Assembly (NCBI GenBank): GCA_026989935.1
Contig: JALSIN010000348.1
Location: 1 to 35,928, forward strand
Direction: 5' to 3'
Source of the DNA: Polyangiaceae bacterium
GTDB lineage: Bacteria; Myxococcota_A; Polyangia; Nannocystales; Nannocystaceae
Length of the DNA: 35,928 nucleotides
Part shown: in pieces, positions 1-8,302 of the stretch
Numbering within the stretch: position 1 is the stretch's first letter
Layout of the letters: each line of letters opens with the position of its first letter
Notes under the pieces: model-generated
What the model saw: only the letters and a program-made list of their open reading frames with translations
Database searches by the model: none
What the model was told of the DNA's origin: nothing
Position numbers and translations under genes: made by a program

Positions 1-173
1 GTCGGCCCCTTTTCGTCCATCTCGCGCTGGATCGTCCGGAAGTGGCGCTCCGACTCGCCGTACCGCACGGTCGCCAACACCCCCATGGCGACGGCCAGGA
101 CCGCCACGGTCCCGAGCACCCACGAAAGGCGCGGGCCGGAGCGATCGTGTTCTTCCGGGGTCTGCGACGGCAC
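1..173 (-). CDS. N-terminal fragment of a membrane-anchored protein, unidentified
   Basis: Minus-strand reading frame running off the left edge of the window; about 57 codons are visible from a GTG at 173. The visible protein begins VPSQTPEEHDRSGPRLSW, then has one hydrophobic segment (roughly residues 17-36), then a charged stretch (ESERHFRTIQREMDEKG). This looks like a short cytoplasmic tail, one transmembrane helix or uncleaved signal anchor, then an extracytoplasmic or coiled-coil part. It starts 43 nt downstream of the sulfide:quinone oxidoreductase stop, so it may be co-transcribed with that gene. The Shine-Dalgarno is weak and the start is uncertain. Too little is visible to name a family. 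Confidence 0.5.
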   Translation of the reverse strand, partial: MPSQTPEEHDRSGPRLSWVLGTVAVLAVAMGVLATVRYGESERHFRTIQREMDEKGP

Positions 174-216
174 GACGTCACCGTACGCCCCGGCGCCCCG
201 CCCGGCAAGCCGGCCG

Positions 217-1413
217 TCAGGCCCGCCCGCGCAACATGCCGTACCAGTACAGCCGCGGCAGCACCTGCGTCTTGAGCACCCACATGGACCAGCGTTCCTT
301 GGCCTGGTCGAACCAGAAGGTCTCGGCGGGGCGCCCGTCGTAGTCGAACTCGGCCAGGATCACCCGCCCGTAGCGCGTGGTCAGCGGACACGACGAATAG
401 CCGTCGTAGGCAGCCACGAGCGGGCGCCCCGCCCGGTGCGCCAGGAGGTTCTCCACCAGCACCGGCGCCTGCTTGCGCACCGCCGCGCCCGTCTTGCTCG
501 TGGGCAGGGAACTGGCGTCCCCCAGCGAGAAGACGTCCGGGTACTTTCGATGTTGGAGGTTGCACTTGTCCACGTCCACCCAGCCACCCTCGTCGCCCAG
601 GTCGCTTTCGGCGATGAAGGCCGGCGGCGCCTGCGGCGGCGCCACGTGCACGAAGTCGTAACGCAGGATCCGTTCCTCGTCGCCGTGCCGGAACACCGCC
701 TCGCGGCTGCGCGGCCGCAGCGCGATCAACTCGTGCCCGAAGCGGGTGTCGATGCCGCGCGCCTGCACGAGGGCCTCGAGCGCCACGCGGTACTTCTCGA
801 CGCCGAAGATCCGCGACCCCGCCGAGGCGAAGACCACGTTCGTCCCGTCCCGGATCCCCTTGCGCCGAAACAGGTGATCGGCCAGCCACATGATCTTCTG
901 CGGGGCCCCGGCGCACTTGATCGGCCCCGCCGGGAAGGTAAACAGCGCCGTGCCCTCGGACACCGCGTCGAGCATCCCGAACGTCCGGTCCACGAAGCGC
1001 GGGTCGTAGTTCGTCGCCACACCGTCGTGGCCGAGGGCCTCTTCGGCGCCGTCGATCCGCTCCCAGGCCAGCCGGATCCCCGGGGCGACGACGAGTTGTT
1101 CGTAGCCAAGGCGGCCCCCACCTTCGAGATCCACCGTCTTTCGGACCGGATCCACCGCGGCCGCGCGGTCGCGCACCCACGTCACCCCCTTCGGGATGAA
1201 GTCGGCCTCGGCCCGCTCGGAGTCGGCGCGGCGGTACAGGCCCGCCCCGACCAGGGTCCAAAGCGGCTGGTAGAAGTGTCGCTCGCTCGGCTCGACGACC
1301 GCCACGTCGAGCGCGGGGTCGGCACGCCGCAGCCGCGCCGCGACGGTGATCCCCGCCGTCCCGCCGCCAATGATGACGATCGTGTGGTTTTCGATCGGTG
1401 CATGTTCCGACAT
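217..1413 (-). CDS. sqr: Sulfide:quinone oxidoreductase, SQOR (eukaryote-like) type
   Basis: FAD-dependent flavoprotein predicted to oxidise sulfide at the membrane and pass electrons to quinone. 398 aa. Residues 11-21 hold the N-terminal dinucleotide-binding motif (IVIIGGGTAG). Residues 159-173 (TFPAGPIKCAGAPQK) and 337-347 (DGYSSCPLTTR) match the two segments that carry the redox-active cysteines of mitochondrial SQOR; the cysteines are C167 and C342 here. The second FAD-contact region, near 290-310 (YPDVFSLGDAS.LPTSKT), and the C-terminal FDQAKERWSM...LYWYGMLRG block are also conserved with that subfamily. The C-terminal region would mediate membrane association. The ATG at 1413 is preceded by a GAGG-type site. 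It lies downstream of a terminator-like hairpin after the glycosyltransferase gene, so it probably has its own promoter. The family call is strong; the final sulfur acceptor cannot be told from sequence. Confidence 0.9.
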   Translation of the reverse strand: MSEHAPIENHTIVIIGGGTAGITVAARLRRADPALDVAVVEPSERHFYQPLWTLVGAGLYRRADSERAEADFIPKGVTWVRDRAAAVDPVRKTVDLEGGGRLGYEQLVVAPGIRLAWERIDGAEEALGHDGVATNYDPRFVDRTFGMLDAVSEGTALFTFPAGPIKCAGAPQKIMWLADHLFRRKGIRDGTNVVFASAGSRIFGVEKYRVALEALVQARGIDTRFGHELIALRPRSREAVFRHGDEERILRYDFVHVAPPQAPPAFIAESDLGDEGGWVDVDKCNLQHRKYPDVFSLGDASSLPTSKTGAAVRKQAPVLVENLLAHRAGRPLVAAYDGYSSCPLTTRYGRVILAEFDYDGRPAETFWFDQAKERWSMWVLKTQVLPRLYWYGMLRGRA

Positions 1414-1513
1414 GATGCCTCGCCAGTCTCCCTCAGGGTGGGTCCGTCCGCCCGATGCGCAAGGGTGCTTCCTCGTGGGAGGGCGCGCGGCGGTGGAAGG
1501 GTCCGGCCCCTCG

Positions 1514-1540
1514 CAAAAGAAAACCGGCCGGGCGGCCCGA
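1514..1540 (-). terminator. Terminator-like hairpin after the glycosyltransferase gene
   Basis: Read on the minus strand, just past the stop at 1542, there is a compact GC stem (CGGG-CCG-CCCG, or GGCC-GCCC-GGCC) followed by a T-rich run (TTTTCTTTT). The shape fits a Rho-independent terminator separating the flippase/glycosyltransferase pair from the sulfide:quinone oxidoreductase gene. Confidence 0.55.
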
Positions 1541-1541
1541 A

Positions 1542-2621
1542 TCAAGGGGCGAGCGCCGCGTAGACGGCCGCGAGCTGCGATCCGAGCCGCCGGGCGTCGA
1601 ACCGGGCGGCGGCGTGGGCGCGCGCGGGGGCGGCCCAGGCCGCCCACCGCCCCGAGGTGACGGCCTCGGCCACGGCCTCGACCACCTGGGCGCCCGGCGC
1701 CGCCCGGCCGATGGGGGCGGCCGCCCCCGCGAAGATCTCCGGCAGCGGGCCGGCGTCCGTGGTCACCACGCCGCGCCCGCGGGCGAGGGCTTCGAGCAGC
1801 ACGAGGGGCAGGTCCACCTTGCGGGCCACGTGGTCGGCCAGGTGGACGACGAGCCCGGCCCGGCGAAACAGAGCCTCCATGTCGGGGACTTCGGCCATCA
1901 GCTCGAACCACCCGGCCCGGCGCTCGGCCTCGAGTCGGGCCGAAAGGCGGCCCCGCACGGCCGCGTCGGACGGGCCCTTCGGGCGGGCGGCCACGATCAC
2001 CGGCGCCGTCCCGGCCAGGGCGTGCACGAGGGCCTCGATGCGCGCCCCGGCCGTCTCGTCCAGGTCCCCGGCGAACAGGACGGCCGGGCGCTCGGGGGTC
2101 GGCGGGGCCTCGGCGGGGATCGCGACCGCCGGGTGGATCCGCACGATCCGATCCGCCGGCAGGACGCCGGTGGCCTCCAGGCGGCGCTTTGTGTGGTCGG
2201 ACAGGACCACCACGCGGTCGAGGCCCCGCAGCAGCGGCGCCCGCCGCTCGATGCCGTCGGAGGACATCACCGACTGCACGAACCGGCGGTCGCGGTGCAG
2301 GCGGCGCAGGGCCGCGACGACCCGCGACGTGACCGGGTTCGGCGTGAAGAAGAAGTGCACCGAGCGCCGGCGGTGCGCGCGGTCGAGCAGGACCGAAAGC
2401 GCCCGCAGCTTGTCGCACATCGTGGGCGCGTAGCCCATGGGCGGGGCGGCCACGACCGTGTCGCCGGGCCGAAGGGGCGCGCCCGGGTCCCCGAGGTACG
2501 CCAGATCCACCTCCGCCGGGAGGCTGCGTGCGAAGGCGGCGGCCAGCACGGTCGAGCCGTCGCGAAACGGCGGGCGCAGCGGCTTGCCGACCCACAGCCA
2601 GCCGGGACCGTCAGGTGCCAC
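1542..2621 (-). CDS. GT-B fold glycosyltransferase (family 1/4-like)
   Basis: 359 aa, predicted to add a sugar from a nucleotide-sugar donor to a lipid-linked or surface glycan. The C-terminal half has a Rossmann-like donor domain: VLFAGDLDE, then a helix-rich section, then VDLPLVLLEALARGRGVVTTDAGPLPEIF. The last segment is the conserved E-x7-E-like donor-binding and switch region of GT4 enzymes. The N-terminal half (HFFFTPNPVTSR.., VVVLSDHTKRRL) resembles the acceptor domain. The GTG start at 2621 is chosen because a clear GGAGG lies about 8 nt upstream and the frame overlaps the end of the flippase gene by 11 nt, which points to translational coupling. Substrate unknown. The pairing with a flippase suggests polysaccharide or O-antigen-like assembly. 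Confidence 0.8.
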   Translation of the reverse strand: MAPDGPGWLWVGKPLRPPFRDGSTVLAAAFARSLPAEVDLAYLGDPGAPLRPGDTVVAAPPMGYAPTMCDKLRALSVLLDRAHRRRSVHFFFTPNPVTSRVVAALRRLHRDRRFVQSVMSSDGIERRAPLLRGLDRVVVLSDHTKRRLEATGVLPADRIVRIHPAVAIPAEAPPTPERPAVLFAGDLDETAGARIEALVHALAGTAPVIVAARPKGPSDAAVRGRLSARLEAERRAGWFELMAEVPDMEALFRRAGLVVHLADHVARKVDLPLVLLEALARGRGVVTTDAGPLPEIFAGAAAPIGRAAPGAQVVEAVAEAVTSGRWAAWAAPARAHAAARFDARRLGSQLAAVYAALAP

Positions 2622-4086
2622 GGCGCAGCCTCCGCAGGTCGTCGAGGGTGACCGCCCGAACGGCCGCGGCGGTCCCCGCGAACACGCCCGCGAGCAGGGC
2701 CAGGCGCCCGACGATCCGCAGCTTGCCGACAAGGCCCGCCCCCGCGACCGGGGGCAGGAAGGCAGCAACGGCCGCGACGGCCGCGGCGCACAGGGCGATC
2801 CGCAGCAGCGGGTCGAACCCCACCCGCGCGTCGAACGTACGGGCGAGCACCCACGCGGCGAGCAGGTACGCGAGCCCCCCCGTGCCCAGGACCGCGCGGG
2901 CGGCCCCGGCCGTGCCCGCCGACGGCACCACGGCCAGGGTCGCCGCCACCACGACGACCAGCGGCACCAGGACCACCACGAGCGCCGCCCGCGTGCGCCC
3001 GGTGCTGTTGAGCACCCAGGCCATCGTGATCGCGAACCCGTAGCCCGAAAAGCCCCAGACGAGAAGCGCCAGCTCCCCCGCGGCGGCCCCATAGGCCTTG
3101 GGGAACAGCAGGGCCTGGATCTCGGGGGCCGCCGCGGCGCCCACCGACGCCATGAAGACGAGAAGCAGGGTGGTCACGCGCATGGTCTCGGACAGGTAGG
3201 CCGCGATGCGGCGGCGGTCCCCGGCCCCCTCGAGGCTCGCCACGAGCGGAAAGAGCAGCAGGCTCACGGCGTTCATGAGGGACAACGGCACGAGGGCCAC
3301 CTGCTGCGCGCTCGAGTAGAATCCCACGCGGTCCGAAGCCACGTAGCGCTTGACCACGAGGACGTCGGCCGACTGCAGGAGGTTGACGCACGCGGTGAAC
3401 ACGACGAGGGCCAGGGCGAACCCGGCCATGGGGGGCGCCTTGTGCACGCTTCGGTCGGCACCCGGCGGTGCGCCGGCCACGGCCACGAGCACCACGGAAA
3501 AGCCCAGGGACAGCACGCTGGCCGCCGTAAAGCCCCCCACGGTCAGCGCCAGGGACGCACCCGTCGCAGCAGCCGAAAGGATGAGCCCCGCCTTCGCCGT
3601 CGCCATGAAGATGTCGAGCCCCGCCTGGTAGGGGAAGCGGCGCAGGGCGTTCAAGGTGCCCAGGTTGACGGCGTACAGCGCGTACACCAGCGAGATCGGG
3701 GCGACCACGGCGAGGGGGGCCGCAAGCGCCGGATCCCGCAGCAGGTCGGCCACCGGCCGCGCCGCGGCCAAGAACGCGAGGCTCGCGGCGCCGCCGAAGA
3801 TCACCGCGAGCCGCACGCCGCGCCGCCGCAGGGCGTAGTAGGCCGGCACGCCCGCCTCGAACTGCGCGGCCATGGGGCGGGAGACGGCGAACAGCATGGT
3901 GTAGACGAGCACCAGGTTCGGCACGGCCACGATCCTCGCCACCACGTAGTAGCGGCCGTAGACCGACGGCGGCACCAGGTGGGTCAGCCCCACGGTGATT
4001 GCGTAGGCCGACACGAGAAACCAAAGCTTCGCGACCCCGAGCAGGGCGCCGCTTCGGCCCAACGTGGCCTTGGAGGGCGGGGCCAT
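2611..4086 (-). CDS. Polysaccharide (Wzx/MVF-type) flippase, multi-pass membrane protein
   Basis: 491 aa, almost entirely hydrophobic, with roughly 12-14 predicted membrane helices and short charged loops. This is the pattern of oligosaccharide flippases of the MOP superfamily (RfbX/Wzx, polysaccharide biosynthesis protein). The N-terminal part (LLGVAKLWFLVSAYAITVGLTHLVPPSVYGRYYVVARIV) is typical of the first helices of this family, and SSAQQVALVPLSLMNAVSLLLFPLVA resembles its conserved middle helices. It would move a lipid-linked sugar across the inner membrane. It is first in the transcript and is followed by the glycosyltransferase with an 11-nt overlap. The ATG at 4086 has only a weak upstream Shine-Dalgarno. 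No polymerase or ligase gene is visible, so the glycan is unknown. Confidence 0.82.
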   Translation of the reverse strand: MAPPSKATLGRSGALLGVAKLWFLVSAYAITVGLTHLVPPSVYGRYYVVARIVAVPNLVLVYTMLFAVSRPMAAQFEAGVPAYYALRRRGVRLAVIFGGAASLAFLAAARPVADLLRDPALAAPLAVVAPISLVYALYAVNLGTLNALRRFPYQAGLDIFMATAKAGLILSAAATGASLALTVGGFTAASVLSLGFSVVLVAVAGAPPGADRSVHKAPPMAGFALALVVFTACVNLLQSADVLVVKRYVASDRVGFYSSAQQVALVPLSLMNAVSLLLFPLVASLEGAGDRRRIAAYLSETMRVTTLLLVFMASVGAAAAPEIQALLFPKAYGAAAGELALLVWGFSGYGFAITMAWVLNSTGRTRAALVVVLVPLVVVVAATLAVVPSAGTAGAARAVLGTGGLAYLLAAWVLARTFDARVGFDPLLRIALCAAAVAAVAAFLPPVAGAGLVGKLRIVGRLALLAGVFAGTAAAVRAVTLDDLRRLRRGT

Positions 4087-4236
4087 GGCCGGGTGCTCTA
4101 CGCGCAAGGGGGCGTCGTGGCAAGCCGCGGTGCCCGGCCTGCGCCGGCCGCGCCCACGCCCGGTGGGGCGATTCGCACGCCCCCGCTCGCCCCCGCGGGT
4201 GGAAGGGGCCTCGCCCACGCCAGCGCCGGACGCCGT

Positions 4237-4265
4237 TTGACGCCCGCGGCCCGCCCCCCTACCCT
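4237..4265 (+). promoter_or_regulatory. Sigma-70-type promoter for the CAU tRNA
   Basis: TTGACG at 4237-4242, a 17-nt spacer, then TACCCT at 4260-4265, with the tRNA beginning 15 nt later. The discriminator is G/C-rich, as is common in stable-RNA promoters. The hexamer match, ideal spacing and distance to the tRNA make this one of the two best promoters in the window. It may also drive the zinc-ribbon gene. Confidence 0.65.
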
Positions 4266-4280
4266 GCGGGTCCGACTTTC

Positions 4281-4354
<74 letters not shown>

Positions 4355-4365
4355 CCTGCTTGACC

Positions 4366-5187
4366 ATGTCCGCCCCCAACCGCAAGCGCCCCGACATCGA
4401 CCCGCAGATCGTCGCCCTGCACGACCTCCAGGTCCAGGACCGCAACCTCACGATCCTCGAGCACCGCCTCGCGGGCGTCCCCCGGCGCCTGGAGGAACTC
4501 GACCAGGATCTGGCGAAGCTGTCCGAGATGCTCGCCAGCGAGCGCGCCCGCCTCGACGAGACGCTGGCCTTCAAGCGGTCGCAGGAGGACCAGATGGCCG
4601 AGGAACAACGCATCGTGCAGGAGAGCAAGGCGAAGCTCAACCAGGTCCAGACCACGCGCGAGCTTTCGGCCCTCCAGCGCCAGATCGAGACGACCCGGCG
4701 CATGGCCGAGGCGCGGGCCCAGGAGATCGCCAAGATCGACGAGACGGTCGCAGCGGTGGAGGCGCGGATCGAAGAGATGGACGCGGCCCTTGCCGACCTT
4801 CGCGCCAAGGCGGAGGCCGAAAAGGAAAAGCTCCTCGCCTCCCAGGGCACCTTGGAGAAGAAGGTGGCCCGCCTGCGAAAGAAGCGCGAAGCGCTCGTCG
4901 CCGCCGTGGACCCGGCGCTGTTGCGCGTCTACGACCGGATCCGCAAGCGGCACGGGGGCATCGCCTTCGCGCCGGCCAGCGAGGAGCGGTGCCTGGGCTG
5001 CAAGATGCAGGTGCCCCACCTCATCTACGCGCAACTCGTCAAGGGCACGGGGATCCCGCACTGCGAGCACTGCGGCCGCCTACTGTACTGGGCCGGCCAC
5101 TTCCCCGAGGAGGCCGAACGCCGCCGGCAACGCCAGGCCCGCCGCCGCGAGGCCCTCGCGGATGCCGGCCGAAGCGAGAAAACCTGA
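4366..5187 (+). CDS. Coiled-coil protein with C-terminal C4 zinc ribbon (COG1579/CT398 family)
   Basis: 273 aa. A long charged helix-forming region (about 15-195) rich in E, K, R and Q with heptad-like spacing is followed by a zinc ribbon near 208-240: CLGCKMQVPHLIYAQL..., then CEHCGRLLYW, i.e. two CxxC pairs. This architecture defines the COG1579 zinc-ribbon family, proposed from structures to bind nucleic acid, with no settled function. A basic tail (RRRQRQARRREA) follows. The ATG at 4366 lies only 11 nt past the tRNA discriminator. A TTG at 4360 is in frame but less likely. No normal Shine-Dalgarno fits in the gap; the best candidate (AGGTGG) is inside the tRNA 3' strand. Transcription together with the tRNA is likely. 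Confidence 0.85.
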   Translation: MSAPNRKRPDIDPQIVALHDLQVQDRNLTILEHRLAGVPRRLEELDQDLAKLSEMLASERARLDETLAFKRSQEDQMAEEQRIVQESKAKLNQVQTTRELSALQRQIETTRRMAEARAQEIAKIDETVAAVEARIEEMDAALADLRAKAEAEKEKLLASQGTLEKKVARLRKKREALVAAVDPALLRVYDRIRKRHGGIAFAPASEERCLGCKMQVPHLIYAQLVKGTGIPHCEHCGRLLYWAGHFPEEAERRRQRQARRREALADAGRSEKT

Positions 5188-5292
5188 GCGCCCCCGCCCC
5201 CTCGTCCCGGGCGCCCGAGCACCGGTTTCACAGCGCTCGTTGCCCAGGGCTTGCGCCTTCCCTCGTCCGAGCGTCACCCTCGCCGGGGTTCA

Positions 5293-6453
5293 ATGCGCCC
5301 GCGCCCTCACCTCGAACAGGCCCGCCGGCTGGTCGTCAAGCTCGGCACGCACGTGGTCACACACGACGGGGTGCGGCTCGCGCTCGGACGGCTGCACGGG
5401 ATCGTCGAGGCGATCGCCGCGCTGCGCGAGGCGGGCCGGCAGGTCCTGCTGGTGTCGAGCGGCAGCATCGCCCTCGGGATGCGCGTGCTCGGACGCGACC
5501 AGCGCCCGGACGCCCTGGGGTTGCGGCAGGCCTGCGCCGCGGTGGGCCAGGGCAAGCTCATGGAGATCTACACGCGCGCCTTCGAGCAACTGGGCCTGGC
5601 CGTGGCGCAGGTGCTGCTGACCCAGGAGGACCTGGCGGACCGCGATCGGGCGCTGTGCCTGCGGACCACGCTCCTGCGCCTGCTCGATCTAGGCGTCGTA
5701 CCGATCCTGAACGAAAACGACAGCGTCTCGGTACGGGAGATCATGGACGCACGGACCGCCGGCGACCTCGAGGCGCGTGGCTTCGGCGACAACGACGGCC
5801 TGTCGGCGCGGGTCGCCGTCGCCGTGGACGCCGACGCCCTCGTGCTGCTGTCCGACGTGGACGGCCTGCGAGCCGCCGACCCCCGCGTCGATCCGGACGC
5901 GGTACGGATCCCCACCCTGGACGCCGAGACCGATCTCGCGGCCGCGGTGGGCTCCGGCGCCTCGACCTACGGGCGCGGCGGCATGGCCAGCAAGATCGAG
6001 GCCGCGCGCCTCGCCGCCCGCGCGGGCGTCTGTGCGGTCATCGCCGACGGGCGGATCCCCGGGGTGCTGGCGGCCGTCGCCGCCGGTGAGGACGTGGGCA
6101 CCGTCGTCGAACCGCGGCAGCGGCGCAGCGCCCGGCGCCGCTACATCGCCGTCGAGGCCCCGGCCCGCGGCGCCCTGATCGTCAACGAAGGCGCCCTGCG
6201 AGCCCTGGCCGAGCGCAAGGCCTCGCTGCTGGCCGTGGGGGTCGTCGCGGTCGAGGGCGCCTTCGGGCGCGGCGACGTGGTGGAGATCCGCGACGAGCAC
6301 GGGCGCGTCCACGGGCGGGGCCTTGCGAATTACCCCGCCGCCGAGTGCCGCCGGATCGCCGGCCACAACAGCGCCGACTTCGAGCGTCTGCTGGGCTACC
6401 GCGGCTACGACACCGTCGTCGGCCGCGACAACCTCGTCTGGGAGGACCTGTGA
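5293..6453 (+). CDS. proB: Glutamate 5-kinase
   Basis: Phosphorylates L-glutamate to gamma-glutamyl phosphate, the first step of proline synthesis. 386 aa, the length of the two-domain enzyme. The amino-acid-kinase domain covers about 1-260: RLVVKLGTHVV phosphate-binding start, VLLVSSGSIALG, ILNENDSVS, FGDNDGLSARVA, then STYGRGGMASKIEAA near the end of the domain. A PUA domain covers about 278-355 (ARGALIVNEGALRAL...GDVVEI). The ATG at 5293 has a GGGG upstream. proA follows with a 4-nt overlap, so the two are co-translated, and the enzymes form a channelling complex in known systems. Feedback inhibition by proline is usual for the family but not shown here. Confidence 0.96.
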   Translation: MRPRPHLEQARRLVVKLGTHVVTHDGVRLALGRLHGIVEAIAALREAGRQVLLVSSGSIALGMRVLGRDQRPDALGLRQACAAVGQGKLMEIYTRAFEQLGLAVAQVLLTQEDLADRDRALCLRTTLLRLLDLGVVPILNENDSVSVREIMDARTAGDLEARGFGDNDGLSARVAVAVDADALVLLSDVDGLRAADPRVDPDAVRIPTLDAETDLAAAVGSGASTYGRGGMASKIEAARLAARAGVCAVIADGRIPGVLAAVAAGEDVGTVVEPRQRRSARRRYIAVEAPARGALIVNEGALRALAERKASLLAVGVVAVEGAFGRGDVVEIRDEHGRVHGRGLANYPAAECRRIAGHNSADFERLLGYRGYDTVVGRDNLVWEDL

Positions 6454-7781
6454 CCGTCGAAACCACCGTCCGCGCCGCCGCCGCGGCCGCCCGGGAAGCG
6501 GGCCGAACGCTCGCCGCGGCCCCGCCGGCCGACCGCGACCGCGCGCTTGCGGCCCTCGCCGGCCGCCTGCGCGACCCGCAGGTGCGCCGCCGCCTCCTGG
6601 ACGCGAACCGCCGGGACGTCGAGGACGCCGAGCGCGAGGTCGCCGCCGGCCGGATGTCCGAAGCGCTCGTCGCCCGCCTGGCGCTGACCGAGGCGAAGCT
6701 CGACGGCCTCGCCGACGCGGTGGACACCCTGGCCGCCATGCCGGACCCCCTCGACCGCGTCGATCTTCGCCGCGAACTGGACGAAGGGCTCGTGCTCGAG
6801 CGCGCGACGGTCCCGCTGGGGGTGCTGGGGGTGGTGTTCGAGTCCCGCCCCGACGCCCTGGTCCAGATCGGCGCCCTGTGCCTGCGCAGCGGCAACGCCG
6901 TCCTGCTCAAGGGCGGGCGGGAGGCCGCCCGCAGCAACGCCGCCCTCGTAGACGAGCTGCGCGCCGCCCTCGGGCAGGCGGACCTTCCCCCGGCCGCCGT
7001 GGTGAACCTGCCGGACCGGGCCGCCTTCGCCGCCCTGCTCGACGCCTCGGACCTGGTGGACCTCGTGGTGGCGCGCGGCTCGTCCGCCTTCGTCGCCCAC
7101 GTCCGCGCCTCGACGAAGATCCCCGTGGTCGGGCACGCCGCCGGGATCTGCCACGTAGTCCTGTACGACCCGTGCCCGCCGGCCATGGCGGCGCGGATCG
7201 TCGAGGACGCCAAGTGCAGCTACCCGGCGGCGTGCAACGCGGTCGAGACCCTGCTGTGGACTCCCGGCACGCAGCCGGCCCTCGCGGCCGTGATCGAGCG
7301 CCTGACCTCGCGCGGGGTCCGTTGCCGCGGCTGCCCGAAGACCCGCGCGGTGTTCGCCGGGCTCGAGGCCGCCACGGACGCCGACTGGGACGCCGAGTAC
7401 GGCGACCTCGTCCTTTCGATCCGCGCCGTGGCCGACCTCGACGAGGCGCTGGCCCACGTCGCCCGCCACGGGTCGGGGCACACGGAGGCCATCGTGACGG
7501 ACGACGACGCCGCGGCCGAGCGCTTCTTGCGATCGGTGGACGCCGCCGGCGTGTTCCACAACGCGAGCACGCGCTTCGCGGACGGCTACCGGTACGGCCT
7601 GGGCGCCGAGATCGGGATCTCCACGGGGAAGCTCCACGCCCGCGGCCCGGTGGGGATCGAGGGGCTGTTGTCGCGCACCTGGCGGCTGCGCGGCCGCGGC
7701 CACGTGGCCTCGGACTACGGCCCCGGCAAGCGCGCGTTCACCCACTGCGACCTGCCGGCCGACGGCGACGAACGCCCGTAG
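6450..7781 (+). CDS. proA: Gamma-glutamyl phosphate reductase
   Basis: NADPH-dependent reduction of gamma-glutamyl phosphate to glutamate semialdehyde, the second step of proline synthesis. 443 aa of the aldehyde dehydrogenase fold. Diagnostic segments are PLGVLGVVFESRPDALVQI (cofactor region), LLKGGREAARSN, DAKCSYPAACNAVETLL with the catalytic-cysteine region, SGHTEAIVT, and GVFHNASTRFADGYRYGLGAEIGIST. The GTG start at 6450 overlaps the proB stop (GTGA), and GGAGGA sits just upstream inside proB. The gene ends before a strong symmetric hairpin. No proC is present in the window. Confidence 0.96.
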   Translation: MTVETTVRAAAAAAREAGRTLAAAPPADRDRALAALAGRLRDPQVRRRLLDANRRDVEDAEREVAAGRMSEALVARLALTEAKLDGLADAVDTLAAMPDPLDRVDLRRELDEGLVLERATVPLGVLGVVFESRPDALVQIGALCLRSGNAVLLKGGREAARSNAALVDELRAALGQADLPPAAVVNLPDRAAFAALLDASDLVDLVVARGSSAFVAHVRASTKIPVVGHAAGICHVVLYDPCPPAMAARIVEDAKCSYPAACNAVETLLWTPGTQPALAAVIERLTSRGVRCRGCPKTRAVFAGLEAATDADWDAEYGDLVLSIRAVADLDEALAHVARHGSGHTEAIVTDDDAAAERFLRSVDAAGVFHNASTRFADGYRYGLGAEIGISTGKLHARGPVGIEGLLSRTWRLRGRGHVASDYGPGKRAFTHCDLPADGDERP

Positions 7782-7801
7782 GGGCGCCCCCCGACGCGCA
7801 A

Positions 7802-7830
7802 GACGCCGCCCCCACGGCAGGGGCGGCGTC
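7802..7830. terminator. Bidirectional terminator hairpin between proA and hpf
   Basis: Perfect 11-bp inverted repeat, GACGCCGCCCC (7802-7812) and GGGGCGGCGTC (7820-7830), with a 7-nt loop. It lies between the convergent ends of proA and hpf. No long T run follows on either strand, so it may act with Rho or as an end-stabilising structure. Confidence 0.6.
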
Positions 7831-7861
7831 CGGAAGTTCCTCCTACGATGGAGGAGATCAA

Positions 7862-8233
7862 CTACAGCATCGCGCGACGGCCCGGCGAGACCGCACGAAA
7901 CGACCCGGTCGCGTGCCGTTTGCCCGCGTAGCTTTGGAGCTGGCGCTGCGCCGCGTTGAAGGCGTCGCGGATCGCCGTCCACAGGTCCTGGTGTTCGGGG
8001 TTCCGCTCGGGCTCGCGGTTGACGACGATGTCCTGCCCCGGAACCGACAGATCGATCCGCACGTGGTAGACCTTGCCCTTCTGGTGACGGTTGTGCGGGG
8101 CCTCGACCACCACGCGGCAACCGGTGATCTGGTCGAAGAAACGGTCGAGCTTGGCCGCTTTCGTTCGGATGCGTTCCTCCACCGCCTCGGAGCGCGGAAC
8201 GTTGCGGAACGTGATCTCGAGCGGGACTTTCAT
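7862..8233 (-). CDS. hpf: Ribosome hibernation promoting factor (HPF/RaiA family, short form)
   Basis: 123 aa. The first ~100 residues match the beta-alpha-beta HPF/YfiA fold: LEITFRNVPRSEAVEERIRTKAAKLDRFF, ITGCRVVVEAPHNRHQKGKVYHVRIDLSVPG, then DLWTAIRDAFNAAQRQLQSY. The protein binds the small-subunit decoding channel of idle ribosomes in stationary phase or stress. There is no long-form dimerisation domain, only a ~20-residue basic tail. The ATG at 8233 has a near-ideal AAGGAGGA site. In many proteobacteria hpf is next to rpoN; here it is alone and convergent with proA. The leader carries a strong hairpin with a T tract and an inverted repeat, suggesting regulated expression. Confidence 0.92.
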   Translation of the reverse strand: MKVPLEITFRNVPRSEAVEERIRTKAAKLDRFFDQITGCRVVVEAPHNRHQKGKVYHVRIDLSVPGQDIVVNREPERNPEHQDLWTAIRDAFNAAQRQLQSYAGKRHATGSFRAVSPGRRAML

Positions 8234-8250
8234 CGGGTTCCTCCTTGGGG

Positions 8251-8302
8251 CAAAAAGAACGCGCCCCGTCCGGGCCACGGGGGCCGGCGCGGACGGGGCG
8301 CG
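8251..8302 (-). promoter_or_regulatory. Terminator-like hairpin in the hpf leader (possible attenuator)
   Basis: A perfect 12-bp inverted repeat, CGCGCCCCGTCC (8260-8271) and GGACGGGGCGCG (8291-8302), encloses a 19-nt GC-rich loop. On the minus strand it is followed at once by TTCTTTTTG and then by the hpf Shine-Dalgarno (8240-8246). This is the form of an intrinsic terminator placed between promoter and coding sequence, so it could attenuate hpf or end a small upstream RNA. Confidence 0.6.

Noticed and set aside
85-1563. Long open frame on the plus strand opposite the sulfide:quinone oxidoreductase gene
   Set aside because: It is arginine-rich with no recognisable motif; it is a shadow of the real minus-strand gene in high-GC DNA.
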